Assembly (NCBI GenBank): GCA_045606265.1
Contig: JAZURO010000137.1
Location: 1 to 37,952 of the forward strand
DNA: 37,952 bases
Direction: 5' to 3'
Source: RGIG4608 sp045606265
GTDB lineage: Bacteria > Bacillota > Clostridia > Oscillospirales > CAG-272
Below, one piece after another: positions 6,552 to 13,020 of this stretch. Below the pieces are notes generated by a model. The model saw only the letters and a program-made list of their open reading frames with translations, was not told the origin of the DNA and searched no databases. The stretch's first letter is position 1; every line of letters begins with the position of its first letter. The translations under genes were made by a program, and so were the position numbers.

Positions 6552-6752
6552 ATGGCATCACAGAACCAGCTTAAATACATTAGAGAGTACAACAAGGCAC
6601 ATTATGACCGCATTACGGTCATGGTGCCAAAGGGAGTGAGAAACACAATCCGAGAACGTGCGAAAGCGCTCGGAAAAAGCACAAATGAATATATCAGCGG
6701 TCTGATTGTCGTTGATCTATGCGGAGGGGAAGAAAATGAATCAGCAGATTGA
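6552..6752 (+). CDS. Ribbon-helix-helix (Arc-like) protein
   Basis: The protein has 66 residues. The segment YDRITVMVPKGVRNTIRERA followed by LGKSTNEYISGLIV has the strand-helix-helix layout of Arc/MetJ DNA-binding proteins. The ATG at 6552 follows AAAGGAGATAAGA; the in-frame start at 6525 is inside the preceding gene. It is a likely early transcriptional regulator of phage promoters, probably a dimer. Confidence 0.8.
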   Translation: MASQNQLKYIREYNKAHYDRITVMVPKGVRNTIRERAKALGKSTNEYISGLIVVDLCGGEENESAD

Positions 6753-6834
6753 AAAAACGGTGCAAGCTATGTTATTAGCGGAATGCAGTGAAGAAGAAAT
6801 CAGAGAAGCAATCGAGGAGTACAAAAATCAATGA
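6736..6834 (+). CDS. Small helical protein, 32 residues
   Basis: The reading frame begins MNQQIEKTVQAMLLAECSEE and continues to EEYKNQ. GGAGGGGAAGAAA lies before the ATG, inside the end of the ribbon-helix-helix gene, and the stop overlaps the next ATG (ATGA). The chain predicts two amphipathic helices. Spacing and overlaps on both sides support a real gene despite its size. Confidence 0.6.
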   Translation: MNQQIEKTVQAMLLAECSEEEIREAIEEYKNQ

Positions 6835-7064
6835 ATCACTATACCGATAGTATGGAGAATAGAAAATGTGAAACGGTTGAGCGCCCAGCATTAGGGTGCA
6901 GACCGTATTATGTGAGCATCGCCGAAAGGGTGCACGATCTTGCAGACGCTATCCGCTGGCAAGCAGAAACACAGTGCAATACAGACATGATTAACCTGTG
7001 GGCGCATGAAATCGAACTACAGTGCGAAATGCTCCAAAAACTGCAACAGCATAAAAACGATTAA
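6831..7064 (+). CDS. Hypothetical helical protein
   Basis: The protein has 77 residues. The second half is a continuous amphipathic helix (YVSIAERVHDLADAIRWQAE through EIELQCEMLQKLQQHK), probably a coiled coil. It is coupled to the preceding short gene by an ATGA overlap. Function is unknown. Confidence 0.65.
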   Translation: MNHYTDSMENRKCETVERPALGCRPYYVSIAERVHDLADAIRWQAETQCNTDMINLWAHEIELQCEMLQKLQQHKND

Positions 7065-7065
7065 A

Positions 7066-7130
7066 ACGGTCATTTTAAGGCTGTTTACTGTTTAGACGGT
7101 CAATTAACCATGAAAGAGCAGAAACAGCCT
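7066..7130 (+). other. Leader with inverted repeat and direct repeat
   Basis: This intergenic stretch holds a perfect 9-base inverted repeat (AGGCTGTTT 7078-7086, AAACAGCCT 7122-7130). It also holds two direct copies of ACGGTCA, 30 bases apart (7066-7072 and 7096-7102). There is no T-run, so it is not a classical terminator. It may be an operator or an RNA structure ahead of the 7166 gene. Confidence 0.4.
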
Positions 7131-7165
7131 AGAAAGGGCAAAATATAAACGCAGAAAGGCATGAA

Positions 7166-7549
7166 ATGGAAAGCACAGAAAGAAACGAGATAGAGAAATG
7201 CTACAAGCGTGTTATTTTGGACACGCTGGACGGTGGATTGCCACCAAAGGAATTAAAAGAAATATTCGACACCGAGTCCGCATATAGCATTGTTTTATCA
7301 TACTCAGCAAGCGAAATCGTAAGCATGATAAACGCATACGATCAGCAGAAAGAAATCCATACGGGCGATGAAGTAGTGTGCAAGATTGATAAGGAATATA
7401 AGTTTGTAGTTACTTCTGTAGATCGGGAGCGCCAGCGGTGCACCGTCATGAGCGCCACAGGGCAATACGGTACATTTGCACTTGATCAGATGGAAAAGAC
7501 AGGCAGAAAGTACCCGATCACCGAAATACGGAAAAATTTGACATTTTAG
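7166..7549 (+). CDS. Hypothetical protein with SH3/KOW-like C-terminal part
   Basis: The protein has 127 residues. The N-terminal half is helical. The C-terminal half reads IHTGDEVVCKIDKEYKFVV, then a CTVMSATGQYGTFALDQMEK stretch, a small beta-barrel pattern seen in many phage accessory proteins. The ATG at 7166 follows GAAAGGCATGAA. The stop overlaps the -35 region of the next promoter (7538). Biochemical role is unknown. Confidence 0.7.
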   Translation: MESTERNEIEKCYKRVILDTLDGGLPPKELKEIFDTESAYSIVLSYSASEIVSMINAYDQQKEIHTGDEVVCKIDKEYKFVVTSVDRERQRCTVMSATGQYGTFALDQMEKTGRKYPITEIRKNLTF

Positions 7550-7566
7550 ACGTTGCGTAATATAAT
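7538..7566 (+). promoter_or_regulatory. Consensus sigma70-type promoter
   Basis: TTGACA at 7538-7543, spacer 17, and a perfect TATAAT at 7561-7566. It lacks the GTGTRATAT operator of P1-P4, so it should be regulated differently. The leader to the next gene is about 80 bases. It drives 7650-8123. Confidence 0.8.
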
Positions 7567-7649
7567 CCCGTTGCTATCGCCTTGCGGACTCCTAAATATT
7601 GTCTGCTAGATACTAAAAACTAAACTATACTAAAAAAGGAACGTAACAA

Positions 7650-7865
7650 ATGGACGAAATAGACGGGTTTTATGCTAAATGGTTCGCAAGGCGGTGGAAT
7701 GCTGAATGTGATGCATTTAAAGAGCACACAAAAGGCACTATACACGGAACAGATGGAATATGGAAACCTATGAGCAAGTGGCGGAAACGCTACGAAAAAC
7801 GGAAAAGTATCTCCCGATCTGCCAGGTATGCCAATGGTGGAAATGTGGAAGGGCTAGATGCTTAA
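7650..7865 (+). CDS. Hypothetical protein, overlaps the next ORF by 106 bases
   Basis: The protein has 71 residues, very basic in the second half (WKPMSKWRKRYEKRKSISRS). The start follows AAAAAAGGAACGTAACAA. Its last 106 bases are shared in another frame with the Cys-containing ORF at 7760. Either both are translated or the true product of one is shorter. The N-terminal half (MDEIDGFYAKWFARRWNAEC) looks like normal coding sequence. No family is recognised. Confidence 0.55.
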   Translation: MDEIDGFYAKWFARRWNAECDAFKEHTKGTIHGTDGIWKPMSKWRKRYEKRKSISRSARYANGGNVEGLDA

Positions 7866-7996
7866 ATGACCGCTTGCAATACGATGGGCGCATAACGTGC
7901 AGAGGATTTGATACAGATGTACGATTTAAAAAAATTGCAGACGTTGAGCAAGGACGTACTGATTTCAACGATAAAAATTCAAAACGAAGCGCTTGA
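7760..7996 (+). CDS. Putative Cys-rich (zinc-binding) protein
   Basis: The protein has 78 residues. ICQVCQWWKCGRARC gives four cysteines in 14 residues, with another in ITCRGFD, a likely zinc site. The upstream ribosome site is weak (GATGGA). It overlaps the 7650 ORF by 106 bases and the 7917 ORF by 80. Its frame is -1 relative to 7650, so a frameshifted fusion of the two is an alternative. Confidence 0.5.
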   Translation: METYEQVAETLRKTEKYLPICQVCQWWKCGRARCLNDRLQYDGRITCRGFDTDVRFKKIADVEQGRTDFNDKNSKRSA

Positions 7997-8123
7997 TGAA
8001 AAGGAAAGGCGCTTAGAAACACAAGCGGAATATATCGGCTGGCCACTTGCAAAGATGGAAGAATTTAATTGCAAGCCGACAGCCTACGAAATACAGAAGT
8101 TTACGGAAACATTGAAGGGATAA
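7917..8123 (+). CDS. Hypothetical helical protein
   Basis: The protein has 68 residues, helical (LQTLSKDVLISTIKIQNEAL), with a C-terminal part that may fold back. The ATG at 7917 has AGAGGA 10 bases upstream. It is followed directly by a strong terminator (8114-8141), so it ends its operon. Function is unknown. Confidence 0.62.
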   Translation: MYDLKKLQTLSKDVLISTIKIQNEALDEKERRLETQAEYIGWPLAKMEEFNCKPTAYEIQKFTETLKG

Positions 8124-8141
8124 AAAATCCCTTCTTTTTTT
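8114..8141 (+). terminator. Rho-independent terminator
   Basis: A perfect 8-bp stem GAAGGGAT/ATCCCTTC with a 5-A loop is followed by seven T. It starts inside the 3' end of the 7917 gene and isolates that operon from promoter P3. Confidence 0.9.
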
Positions 8142-8152
8142 GTGCGGAAGTA

Positions 8153-8181
8153 TTGACATATTACGGTATATAGTGTAATAT
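8153..8181 (+). promoter_or_regulatory. Promoter P3 with palindromic operator-like sequence
   Basis: TTGACA (8153-8158), spacer 17, TAATAT (8176-8181). The 24-base element ATATTACGG-TATATA-GTGTAATAT (8158-8181) fills the promoter and is an imperfect palindrome. The leader ATAACCATAAGGAACAG...AAAGGAG is nearly identical to that of the minus-strand promoter P4. Confidence 0.82.
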
Positions 8182-8225
8182 ATAACCATAAGGAACAGCA
8201 AACAGCACAAACAAAGGAGAAAATT

Positions 8226-8612
8226 ATGAAATACGAAGAAGTAAAAAAGATAGCCAAAAATATGGAGATGTCCATCAGAATGGAGAAGGATTTCTCCAAG
8301 CTGTCAGAGAACAGCACACAGGCAGAAGTTGACCGCTTCTGTAGAAAATACGACATCAAAGAGATGTCGGAAGAAGAAAAGGCATACAATAGATGCCTCC
8401 AACTTCTCAGCGATTTAGACGCTGTGAAGCGCATCAATGCGCAGAGCGGTGAAACAAGCGTTAATGATATTCTTGCGCTTGAATCCGCTGACTACAATCT
8501 CAGCAGTAGCGAGATCGTGGCGGAACTTCGCCAGCTTGCACCTGTTGCAATCGGTTGGGCAGAGTTTGTAAATGAACGTTCTGCAACTTCCGCAATCCGT
8601 TGCTTTATTTGA
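8226..8612 (+). CDS. Hypothetical protein, first gene of cassette operon P3
   Basis: The protein has 128 acidic, helical residues (MKYEEVKKIAKNMEMSIRME, then MSEEEKAYNRCLQLLSDLDA). It has no membrane or metal motif. AAAGGAGAAAATT precedes the ATG, and promoter P3 lies about 45 bases upstream. It lies in a self-contained pair of convergent operons, where phages often keep anti-host proteins. No family is recognised. Confidence 0.72.
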   Translation: MKYEEVKKIAKNMEMSIRMEKDFSKLSENSTQAEVDRFCRKYDIKEMSEEEKAYNRCLQLLSDLDAVKRINAQSGETSVNDILALESADYNLSSSEIVAELRQLAPVAIGWAEFVNERSATSAIRCFI

Positions 8613-8635
8613 TTTATCAGAAAAGGAGAAATAAA

Positions 8636-8818
8636 ATGATCAGAGTTGTTTACATGGTAGAGTGTTATAGCAGAGATGGCAAGCTTCTTTATCGCAACTA
8701 TACGAGAAATAAGAAGCTTGCAGAAAAATACGCAAGGCGCTTTATCAGCGCAACAGTACGCAAGCTGACAAAGGACGAGATGAGTTTTATAAGCCTTGAC
8801 GATGTAGCTTCACGATAA
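8636..8818 (+). CDS. Small basic protein
   Basis: The protein has 60 residues, basic, with pattern VVYMVECYSRDGKLLYRNYT then KKLAEKYARRF, a compact beta-hairpin plus helix layout. AAAGGAGAAATAAA precedes the ATG at 8636; the longer frame from 8600 would start in the preceding gene. Function is unknown. Confidence 0.7.
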   Translation: MIRVVYMVECYSRDGKLLYRNYTRNKKLAEKYARRFISATVRKLTKDEMSFISLDDVASR

Positions 8819-8836
8819 CGAAAGGAGCAAGCAACC

Positions 8837-9115
8837 ATGTATAAATTATTCAGAATTTTAGGAAACGAAGTAGGTGTCCCATTCAGAGCGGACACAGCCG
8901 AAGAAATAGCAAAGCGGATTGAAACACTAGAACTCAAACACTTCTATGTATGCAGACGGGAAAACGACCGCTACACCGTCATTATGCGAGTTGATGGGAG
9001 CGAGTTCTTTATCCGATCAAATAGAATGCCTGCATCGCTCCGAAGGGTATATGATAGACTGCGTGAAGCACACGAACGTGAAGTACTGGAATACATGGAA
9101 AGGAGCAATGAATGA
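8837..9115 (+). CDS. Hypothetical protein
   Basis: The protein has 92 residues. It has an alpha/beta pattern with strands around HFYVCRRENDRYTVIMRVDG and a charged C-terminal helix (RRVYDRLREAHEREVLEYME). AAAGGAGCAAGCAACC precedes the ATG. The stop overlaps the ATG of a 21-residue membrane peptide (ATGA). Function is not recognised. Confidence 0.7.
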   Translation: MYKLFRILGNEVGVPFRADTAEEIAKRIETLELKHFYVCRRENDRYTVIMRVDGSEFFIRSNRMPASLRRVYDRLREAHEREVLEYMERSNE

Positions 9116-9177
9116 GCACAATACTAGGGACAATGATCTTTATAGCGATGTGCATTCTGCTGGTAGATCATTACTAG
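9112..9177 (+). CDS. 21-residue membrane miniprotein
   Basis: The reading frame MSTILGTMIFIAMCILLVDH plus a final Tyr is almost entirely one hydrophobic helix. GAAAGGAGCAATGA places a strong ribosome site 7 bases upstream, and the ATGA overlap with the preceding gene gives coupling. A strong terminator follows 7 bases after the stop. Context supports expression; phage peptides of this kind can act on host membrane complexes, but the role here is unknown. Confidence 0.55.
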   Translation: MSTILGTMIFIAMCILLVDHY

Positions 9178-9183
9178 AAAAAG

Positions 9184-9220
9184 AAAAGGACTTCACCGAC
9201 ATGGGCGAGGTCCTTTTTCT
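9184..9220 (+). terminator. Rho-independent terminator ending operon P3
   Basis: AAAAGGAC (9184-9191) pairs with GTCCTTTTT (9210-9218). The stem continues inward through TTC and CC with one mismatch, and the 3' side forms the T-run. It closes the plus-strand cassette operon. Confidence 0.85.
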
Positions 9221-9314
9221 GAGGGGTAAATATTCAAAGGTTATATAGAAATGTAAGGAGAAAATCTAAATGATAACCCACTGACATTATAGCATATCTG
9301 CAAATTGGTGCAAT

Positions 9315-9336
9315 AAAAAAAGCGCCGAAGCGCTTT
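9315..9336 (-). terminator. Rho-independent terminator ending the minus-strand operon
   Basis: Read on the minus strand, AAAGCGC-TTCG-GCGCTTT is followed by more T. It is a 7-bp stem with an ultrastable UUCG tetraloop, immediately after the stop of the 9339 gene. On the plus strand the loop reads CGAA with an A-rich 5' flank, so it works best in the minus direction. Confidence 0.9.
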
Positions 9337-9338
9337 GA

Positions 9339-9578
9339 TTATCTGAATGAAAGCATTGAGTTGTCGCTGAAAAATGCGGTGCACTCCCAAGGCATATCGA
9401 ACGGATCAAGGGAAGGTGTTGTAAATGTGAACCTTCCAAGTTCGAAATAGTGCTCACCGTCTGCGGTGTAAGTTGAATCCCACTTGATTGATGCAAGGGC
9501 ATCGGCGAAGCGGTTGCAGTTATGGGTGGAAGTTTCAAATGCTTCCTTAAGTTTTGTGAAAATGTTGAATTCTGTCAT
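9339..9578 (-). CDS. Hypothetical acidic protein, second gene of minus-strand operon
   Basis: The protein has 79 residues. The N-terminus MTEFNIFTKLKEAFETSTHN is helical, followed by a beta-rich, aromatic part (DGEHYFELGRFTFTTPSLD, FDMPWECTAFF). GAGGTAGCGACC precedes the ATG on the minus strand. It lies 24 bases after the 9603-9773 gene, and a UUCG terminator follows. This is one of only two minus-strand genes in the genome. Function is unknown. Confidence 0.72.
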   Translation of the reverse strand: MTEFNIFTKLKEAFETSTHNCNRFADALASIKWDSTYTADGEHYFELGRFTFTTPSLDPFDMPWECTAFFSDNSMLSFR

Positions 9579-9602
9579 GGTCGCTACCTCATCTTGATCT
9601 GC

Positions 9603-9773
9603 TTATACTTCTACAACTTCAAGTGCCACATTAGCATCATCGTCAATTGCTAAGATGAAGCCTTCTTCATATCCTTGCTGATTGAGCATTGCAACAGCTT
9701 CACCGAGATCGTAAGAGCCATATCCCCAGTCGCTATCATTCACGTCCTTCATTACTGCGTACCAAATCTTCAT
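9603..9773 (-). CDS. Small acidic protein, first gene of minus-strand operon
   Basis: The protein has 56 residues: MKIWYAVMKDVNDSDWGYGS, then YDLGEAVAMLNQQGYEEGFI and a very acidic end (AIDDDANVALEVVEV). On the minus strand the ATG is preceded by AAAGGAGAAAATT, identical to the site of the 8226 gene, and by promoter P4. The layout is a small beta-alpha-beta fold with strong negative charge. This opens the possibility of a DNA mimic or inhibitor, but only as speculation. It is below common ORF cut-offs yet has complete signals. Confidence 0.75.
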   Translation of the reverse strand: MKIWYAVMKDVNDSDWGYGSYDLGEAVAMLNQQGYEEGFILAIDDDANVALEVVEV

Positions 9774-9817
9774 AATTTTCTCCTTTGTTTGTGTTTTGTT
9801 TCGTTCCTTATGGTTAT

Positions 9818-9846
9818 ATATTACACTATATTGTGTGATATGTCAA
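9818..9846 (-). promoter_or_regulatory. Promoter P4 (minus strand) with 24-base palindromic operator
   Basis: On the minus strand: TTGACA (9846-9841), spacer 17, TAATAT (9823-9818). The element ATATTACAC-TATATT-GTGTGATAT (9818-9841, plus strand) is nearly perfectly palindromic and overlaps both promoter boxes. Promoter, leader and ribosome site are close copies of P3 in inverse orientation. Confidence 0.85.
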
Positions 9847-9874
9847 CAGGAGAATGACAAAAAGATGCAAATAA

Positions 9875-9903
9875 TTGAGGGAATCTGCATAATATGGTAT
9901 AAT
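9875..9903 (+). promoter_or_regulatory. Putative late-operon promoter
   Basis: TTGAGG (9875-9880), spacer 17, perfect TATAAT (9898-9903). It is the only clear promoter upstream of the structural genes and lacks GTGTRATAT. The -35 differs from consensus in its last two bases, which would allow activator dependence. A leader of about 85 bases precedes the first gene. Confidence 0.7.
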
Positions 9904-9993
9904 AAAGTATGTTAAGAATTACCTCTAAAAACATAATAGACACATCAAGAAGGGCGCCGAAAACGTGCGCTCTATTGGTGTTTGTGGGGAAAT

Positions 9994-11292
9994 ATGGAAC
10001 GATTAAAAATTGAGTATATCCCGATCAAGGAATTGACCGCATACGTGGGAAATGCGAAAGAGCACACAAGAGAACAAATAGACCAGATCAAGGAATCAAT
10101 AGAAAACTTTGGGTTCAACGATCCGCTGGGCATTTACGGGGAGAGCAACATCATCGTAGAAGGGCATGGGCGCATGATTGCGGCGCAGGAGTTAGGCATC
10201 GAAGAAGTGCCTATCATCCGTCTAGACCATATGAGCGATGCAGAGCGCCGAGCCTATACGCTTGTACACAACAAGCTAACCATGAATACGGATTTTGACG
10301 TGGAAATGCTGAATGATGAGTTGGCGGAACTATTAAACGATGATGATTTCAACGTGGACATGGCGGATTTCGGATTTGAGGACGTATTTGGGAATGCGGA
10401 CGCAGACGAAAGCGCCGAAGAACCGAAAGAAGCGGACGAGTTTGAGGATTTGGAACGGTTAGATACCCATTACGGAGTACCGTACCAAGGGAACAAGACA
10501 AGAATTGCCGACAGGATCATCGCAATACTTCCAGAAGGCAAAAGACTCGTTGATCTGTTCGGTGGCGGTGGTGCAATCACGCATTGTGCTATGCTGTCGG
10601 GTAAGTGGGAAAATCAGCTATATAATGACATCAATCCGATGATTACGGGCTTGTTTATGGACGCAATCAATGGCAAGTATCACGATGAGCGCCGAGTCAT
10701 CACAAGGGAAGATTTTGAACAGCTGAAAGATACAGATGCATACGTTGCTTATATTTGGAGTTTCGGAAACAGCCCATTGAAGGGCTACCTGTGGAGCGAG
10801 GAAACAGAAAAACTGAAGCAGACCGCTTGCCATGCATTGCTTGACGAGAATCTAACAGACAGAAGAATTGCATATATACACTTATGCAAGATGCTAGAGG
10901 AAAGAGAAAAGCACAAGACAGCGCACCCGGAACTATTGCAAAGCATTCAGTCACTCCAAGCCTTACAGCGGTTAGAAGCCTTACAGCGGTTAGAAGTGAC
11001 TAACATCTCCTACAAAGATTATGTATGCAAAGAAGGCGATGTGGTATACTGCGATGTACCATATGAGCAGATAGGCAAAGGAAAATGCTCAGATTATGGC
11101 GGACAGTTCGACTCGTTGGAATTTTACGAGTGGGTGAAAGCGCAACCGTATCAAGTGTTTTTCTCAAGCTACGAAATCAGCGATGAATCATTTTACAAGA
11201 AAAAGGTAAAATCCGTAGCGAGTCTGATCGGGGCAACGACAAACGGTACAGCGGTAAACGAATATATCTACAGCAACATGCCGATAGAATAG
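9994..11292 (+). CDS. ParB/Srx-domain - D12-class adenine methylase fusion
   Basis: The protein has 432 residues. Residues 1-100 are a ParB/sulfiredoxin-like domain with EGHGRMIAAQELG (56-68). Residues 100-155 are an acidic linker. The rest is a D12 (Dam-like, alpha-class) methylase with PYQGNK (163-168), AdoMet motif DLFGGGG (187-193) and catalytic DVPY (354-357), a variant of DPPY. Phage proteins of this layout sit ahead of terminase genes and methylate phage DNA; the ParB-like part here is not evidence for partition. I chose the ATG at 9994 because TGGGGA precedes it; an in-frame TTG at 9982 is less likely. A short repeat (QALQRLEALQRLE) occurs near residues 322-334. Confidence 0.87.
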   Translation: MERLKIEYIPIKELTAYVGNAKEHTREQIDQIKESIENFGFNDPLGIYGESNIIVEGHGRMIAAQELGIEEVPIIRLDHMSDAERRAYTLVHNKLTMNTDFDVEMLNDELAELLNDDDFNVDMADFGFEDVFGNADADESAEEPKEADEFEDLERLDTHYGVPYQGNKTRIADRIIAILPEGKRLVDLFGGGGAITHCAMLSGKWENQLYNDINPMITGLFMDAINGKYHDERRVITREDFEQLKDTDAYVAYIWSFGNSPLKGYLWSEETEKLKQTACHALLDENLTDRRIAYIHLCKMLEEREKHKTAHPELLQSIQSLQALQRLEALQRLEVTNISYKDYVCKEGDVVYCDVPYEQIGKGKCSDYGGQFDSLEFYEWVKAQPYQVFFSSYEISDESFYKKKVKSVASLIGATTNGTAVNEYIYSNMPIE

Positions 11293-11306
11293 AAAGGTTG
11301 TGAACA

Positions 11307-11726
11307 ATGGAAAAGAACAAGGACGAGCCGAAGAAGAACAAGGGCGGTAGACCAAAGATACAGATAGATCAAAAACAATTTGAAGGATTATGCAAACTAC
11401 AGTGCACCGAAGAAGAGATTGCGGGCTGGTTTAATTGCTCCTGTGACAAGATACGTGACTACTGCAAGGAAACCTATGGCGAACGGTTTCCCGAGGTTTT
11501 TAAAATGTTCTCGCAAGGTGGCAAAATCAGCTTAAGGCGGAACTTATTCAAGTTGTCCGCAAAGTCGGCACCTGTGGCTATTTGGCTGTCAAAACAGTAT
11601 CTCGGAATGCGTGAGCCGATGCCAGAACAGCCGAAGGACGGAGAAAAGATTGATGACGGATTTATTAAGGCTCTAAACGTCAGCGCTGTGGAAGATTGGG
11701 GAATAGATGAAGAAAAGGATACGTAA
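11307..11726 (+). CDS. terS: Terminase small subunit (putative)
   Basis: The protein has 139 residues. GGRPKIQIDQKQFEGLCKLQ opens a DNA-binding domain, with a helix-turn-helix at about 30-60 (CTEEEIAGWFNCSCDKIRDY). The segment KISLRRNLFKLSAKSAPVAI matches the helical part of phage small terminases that recognise the packaging site. It overlaps terL by 20 bases, as usual. GAAAGGTTGTGAAC precedes the ATG. Confidence 0.8.
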   Translation: MEKNKDEPKKNKGGRPKIQIDQKQFEGLCKLQCTEEEIAGWFNCSCDKIRDYCKETYGERFPEVFKMFSQGGKISLRRNLFKLSAKSAPVAIWLSKQYLGMREPMPEQPKDGEKIDDGFIKALNVSAVEDWGIDEEKDT

Positions 11727-13005
11727 ACCTACATTTATCTTCCAACCATTCAGCAGGAAACAGCGCCAAGTGCTTAATTGGTGGACGGAAGGCTCACCCG
11801 TCAAAGAAGCGGAAGGAATCATAGCAGACGGAGCAATCAGAAGTGGCAAGACGGTTTCCATGTCGCTGTCGTTTGTTATGTGGGCTATGGCTAACTATGA
11901 CGGTCAAAACTTCCTCATGTCGGGCAAGACGATAGGCTCATTTACACGTAACGTGCTCATGCCACTTATGCCGATGCTTGCAAGTAGGGGCTATGAATAC
12001 GATCACGACCATACTGAGAATATGCTGACGGTCACAGACGGAGAACACACGAACTACTTTTATATGTTTGGTGGAAAGGACGAGCGATCCCAAGACCTTG
12101 TGCAGGGTATCACAGCGGCGGGTGCATTCTTTGACGAGGTTGCGCTGATGCCAGAATCATTCGTTAACCAGGCGACAGGACGGTGTTCTGTTGACGGTTC
12201 AAAGCTGTTTTTTAATTGCAACCCTTCGACTCCGCTCCATTGGTTCAAGCGCCGATGGATAGACAAGGCAAAAGAAAAAGGACTGCTGTATCTCCATTTC
12301 ACAATGGACGATAATCTTTCACTGTCGGAGAAAATCAAGGAAAGATACCGCTCTTTATATGCAGGAGTGTTCTTCCTACGGTATATCAAAGGGCTGTGGG
12401 CGGTTGCGGAAGGTTTGATCTATCCCATGTTTACCGATGCAAACGTATACAACGATGAAAGCCGACCTGTTGCACTGTATTCGACTTCCACGAGATTCAT
12501 CGGGTGCGACTATGGTACAACTAACCCTTGCGTGTTTCTGTCCGTTTGGGACGATGGGGATACGATCTGGGTAGATGACGAGTATAGATGGGACTCCCGA
12601 AGCGAAGAAGCACAGCGGACAGCTTGCCCGAACAAAACCGATGCAGAATACTGTGACGAAATGGCGAAATTCATGACCAGCGAAGCAAGTTGGCAATGCG
12701 AAGTTATCGTTGACCCGTCTGCAAAGTCATTTATCACAGAATTAAGGCAACGTGGCTTTTACGTGAAGGAAGGCAACAACGAAGTATTGGACGGTATACG
12801 TGTATGCTCGACACTGTTCCAAAAGAAAAAAATAATGATCCATGAGCGATGCAAGGGGACAATTCAAGAGTTGAAATCCTATGCATGGGACGAGAAAGCC
12901 GCACAACGTGGTGAAGAAAAACCACTGAAAATCAGAGACCACGGATGCGATGGGTTACGCTATGTCTGCATGACAGCACTCCCTAAATGGCGCACAAATA
13001 CGTGA
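11707..13005 (+). CDS. terL: Terminase large subunit (packaging ATPase/nuclease)
   Basis: The protein has 432 residues. The ATPase domain carries the Walker A variant GAIRSGKT (42-49), a Walker B ending FFDEV (D143, E144) and the coupling motif NCNPSTPLHWF. The nuclease domain begins GCDYGTTNP with catalytic D268 and continues VDPSAKSF and HGCDGLRY. It cuts concatemers and pumps DNA into the prohead through the portal. The length is normal for PBSX/SPP1-type terminases. Confidence 0.95.
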   Translation: MKKRIRKPTFIFQPFSRKQRQVLNWWTEGSPVKEAEGIIADGAIRSGKTVSMSLSFVMWAMANYDGQNFLMSGKTIGSFTRNVLMPLMPMLASRGYEYDHDHTENMLTVTDGEHTNYFYMFGGKDERSQDLVQGITAAGAFFDEVALMPESFVNQATGRCSVDGSKLFFNCNPSTPLHWFKRRWIDKAKEKGLLYLHFTMDDNLSLSEKIKERYRSLYAGVFFLRYIKGLWAVAEGLIYPMFTDANVYNDESRPVALYSTSTRFIGCDYGTTNPCVFLSVWDDGDTIWVDDEYRWDSRSEEAQRTACPNKTDAEYCDEMAKFMTSEASWQCEVIVDPSAKSFITELRQRGFYVKEGNNEVLDGIRVCSTLFQKKKIMIHERCKGTIQELKSYAWDEKAAQRGEEKPLKIRDHGCDGLRYVCMTALPKWRTNT

Positions 13006-13020
13006 TATTAGCGATACGTT

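Noticed and set aside
9270..9284. Ribosome site AAGGAG followed by a four-codon frame (MITH)
   Set aside because: It is too short to be a gene; it may be the leftover start of a deleted gene, but nothing else supports that.
9675..9857. 60-codon plus-strand frame upstream of the late promoter
   Set aside because: It is antisense to the 9603-9773 gene and promoter P4 and has no ribosome site.
9994..10300. ParB-like domain as a phage partition protein acting on the parS site
   Set aside because: The domain is the short ParB/sulfiredoxin-type fused to a methylase, without the helix-turn-helix that reads parS; host ParB is the more reasonable partner.
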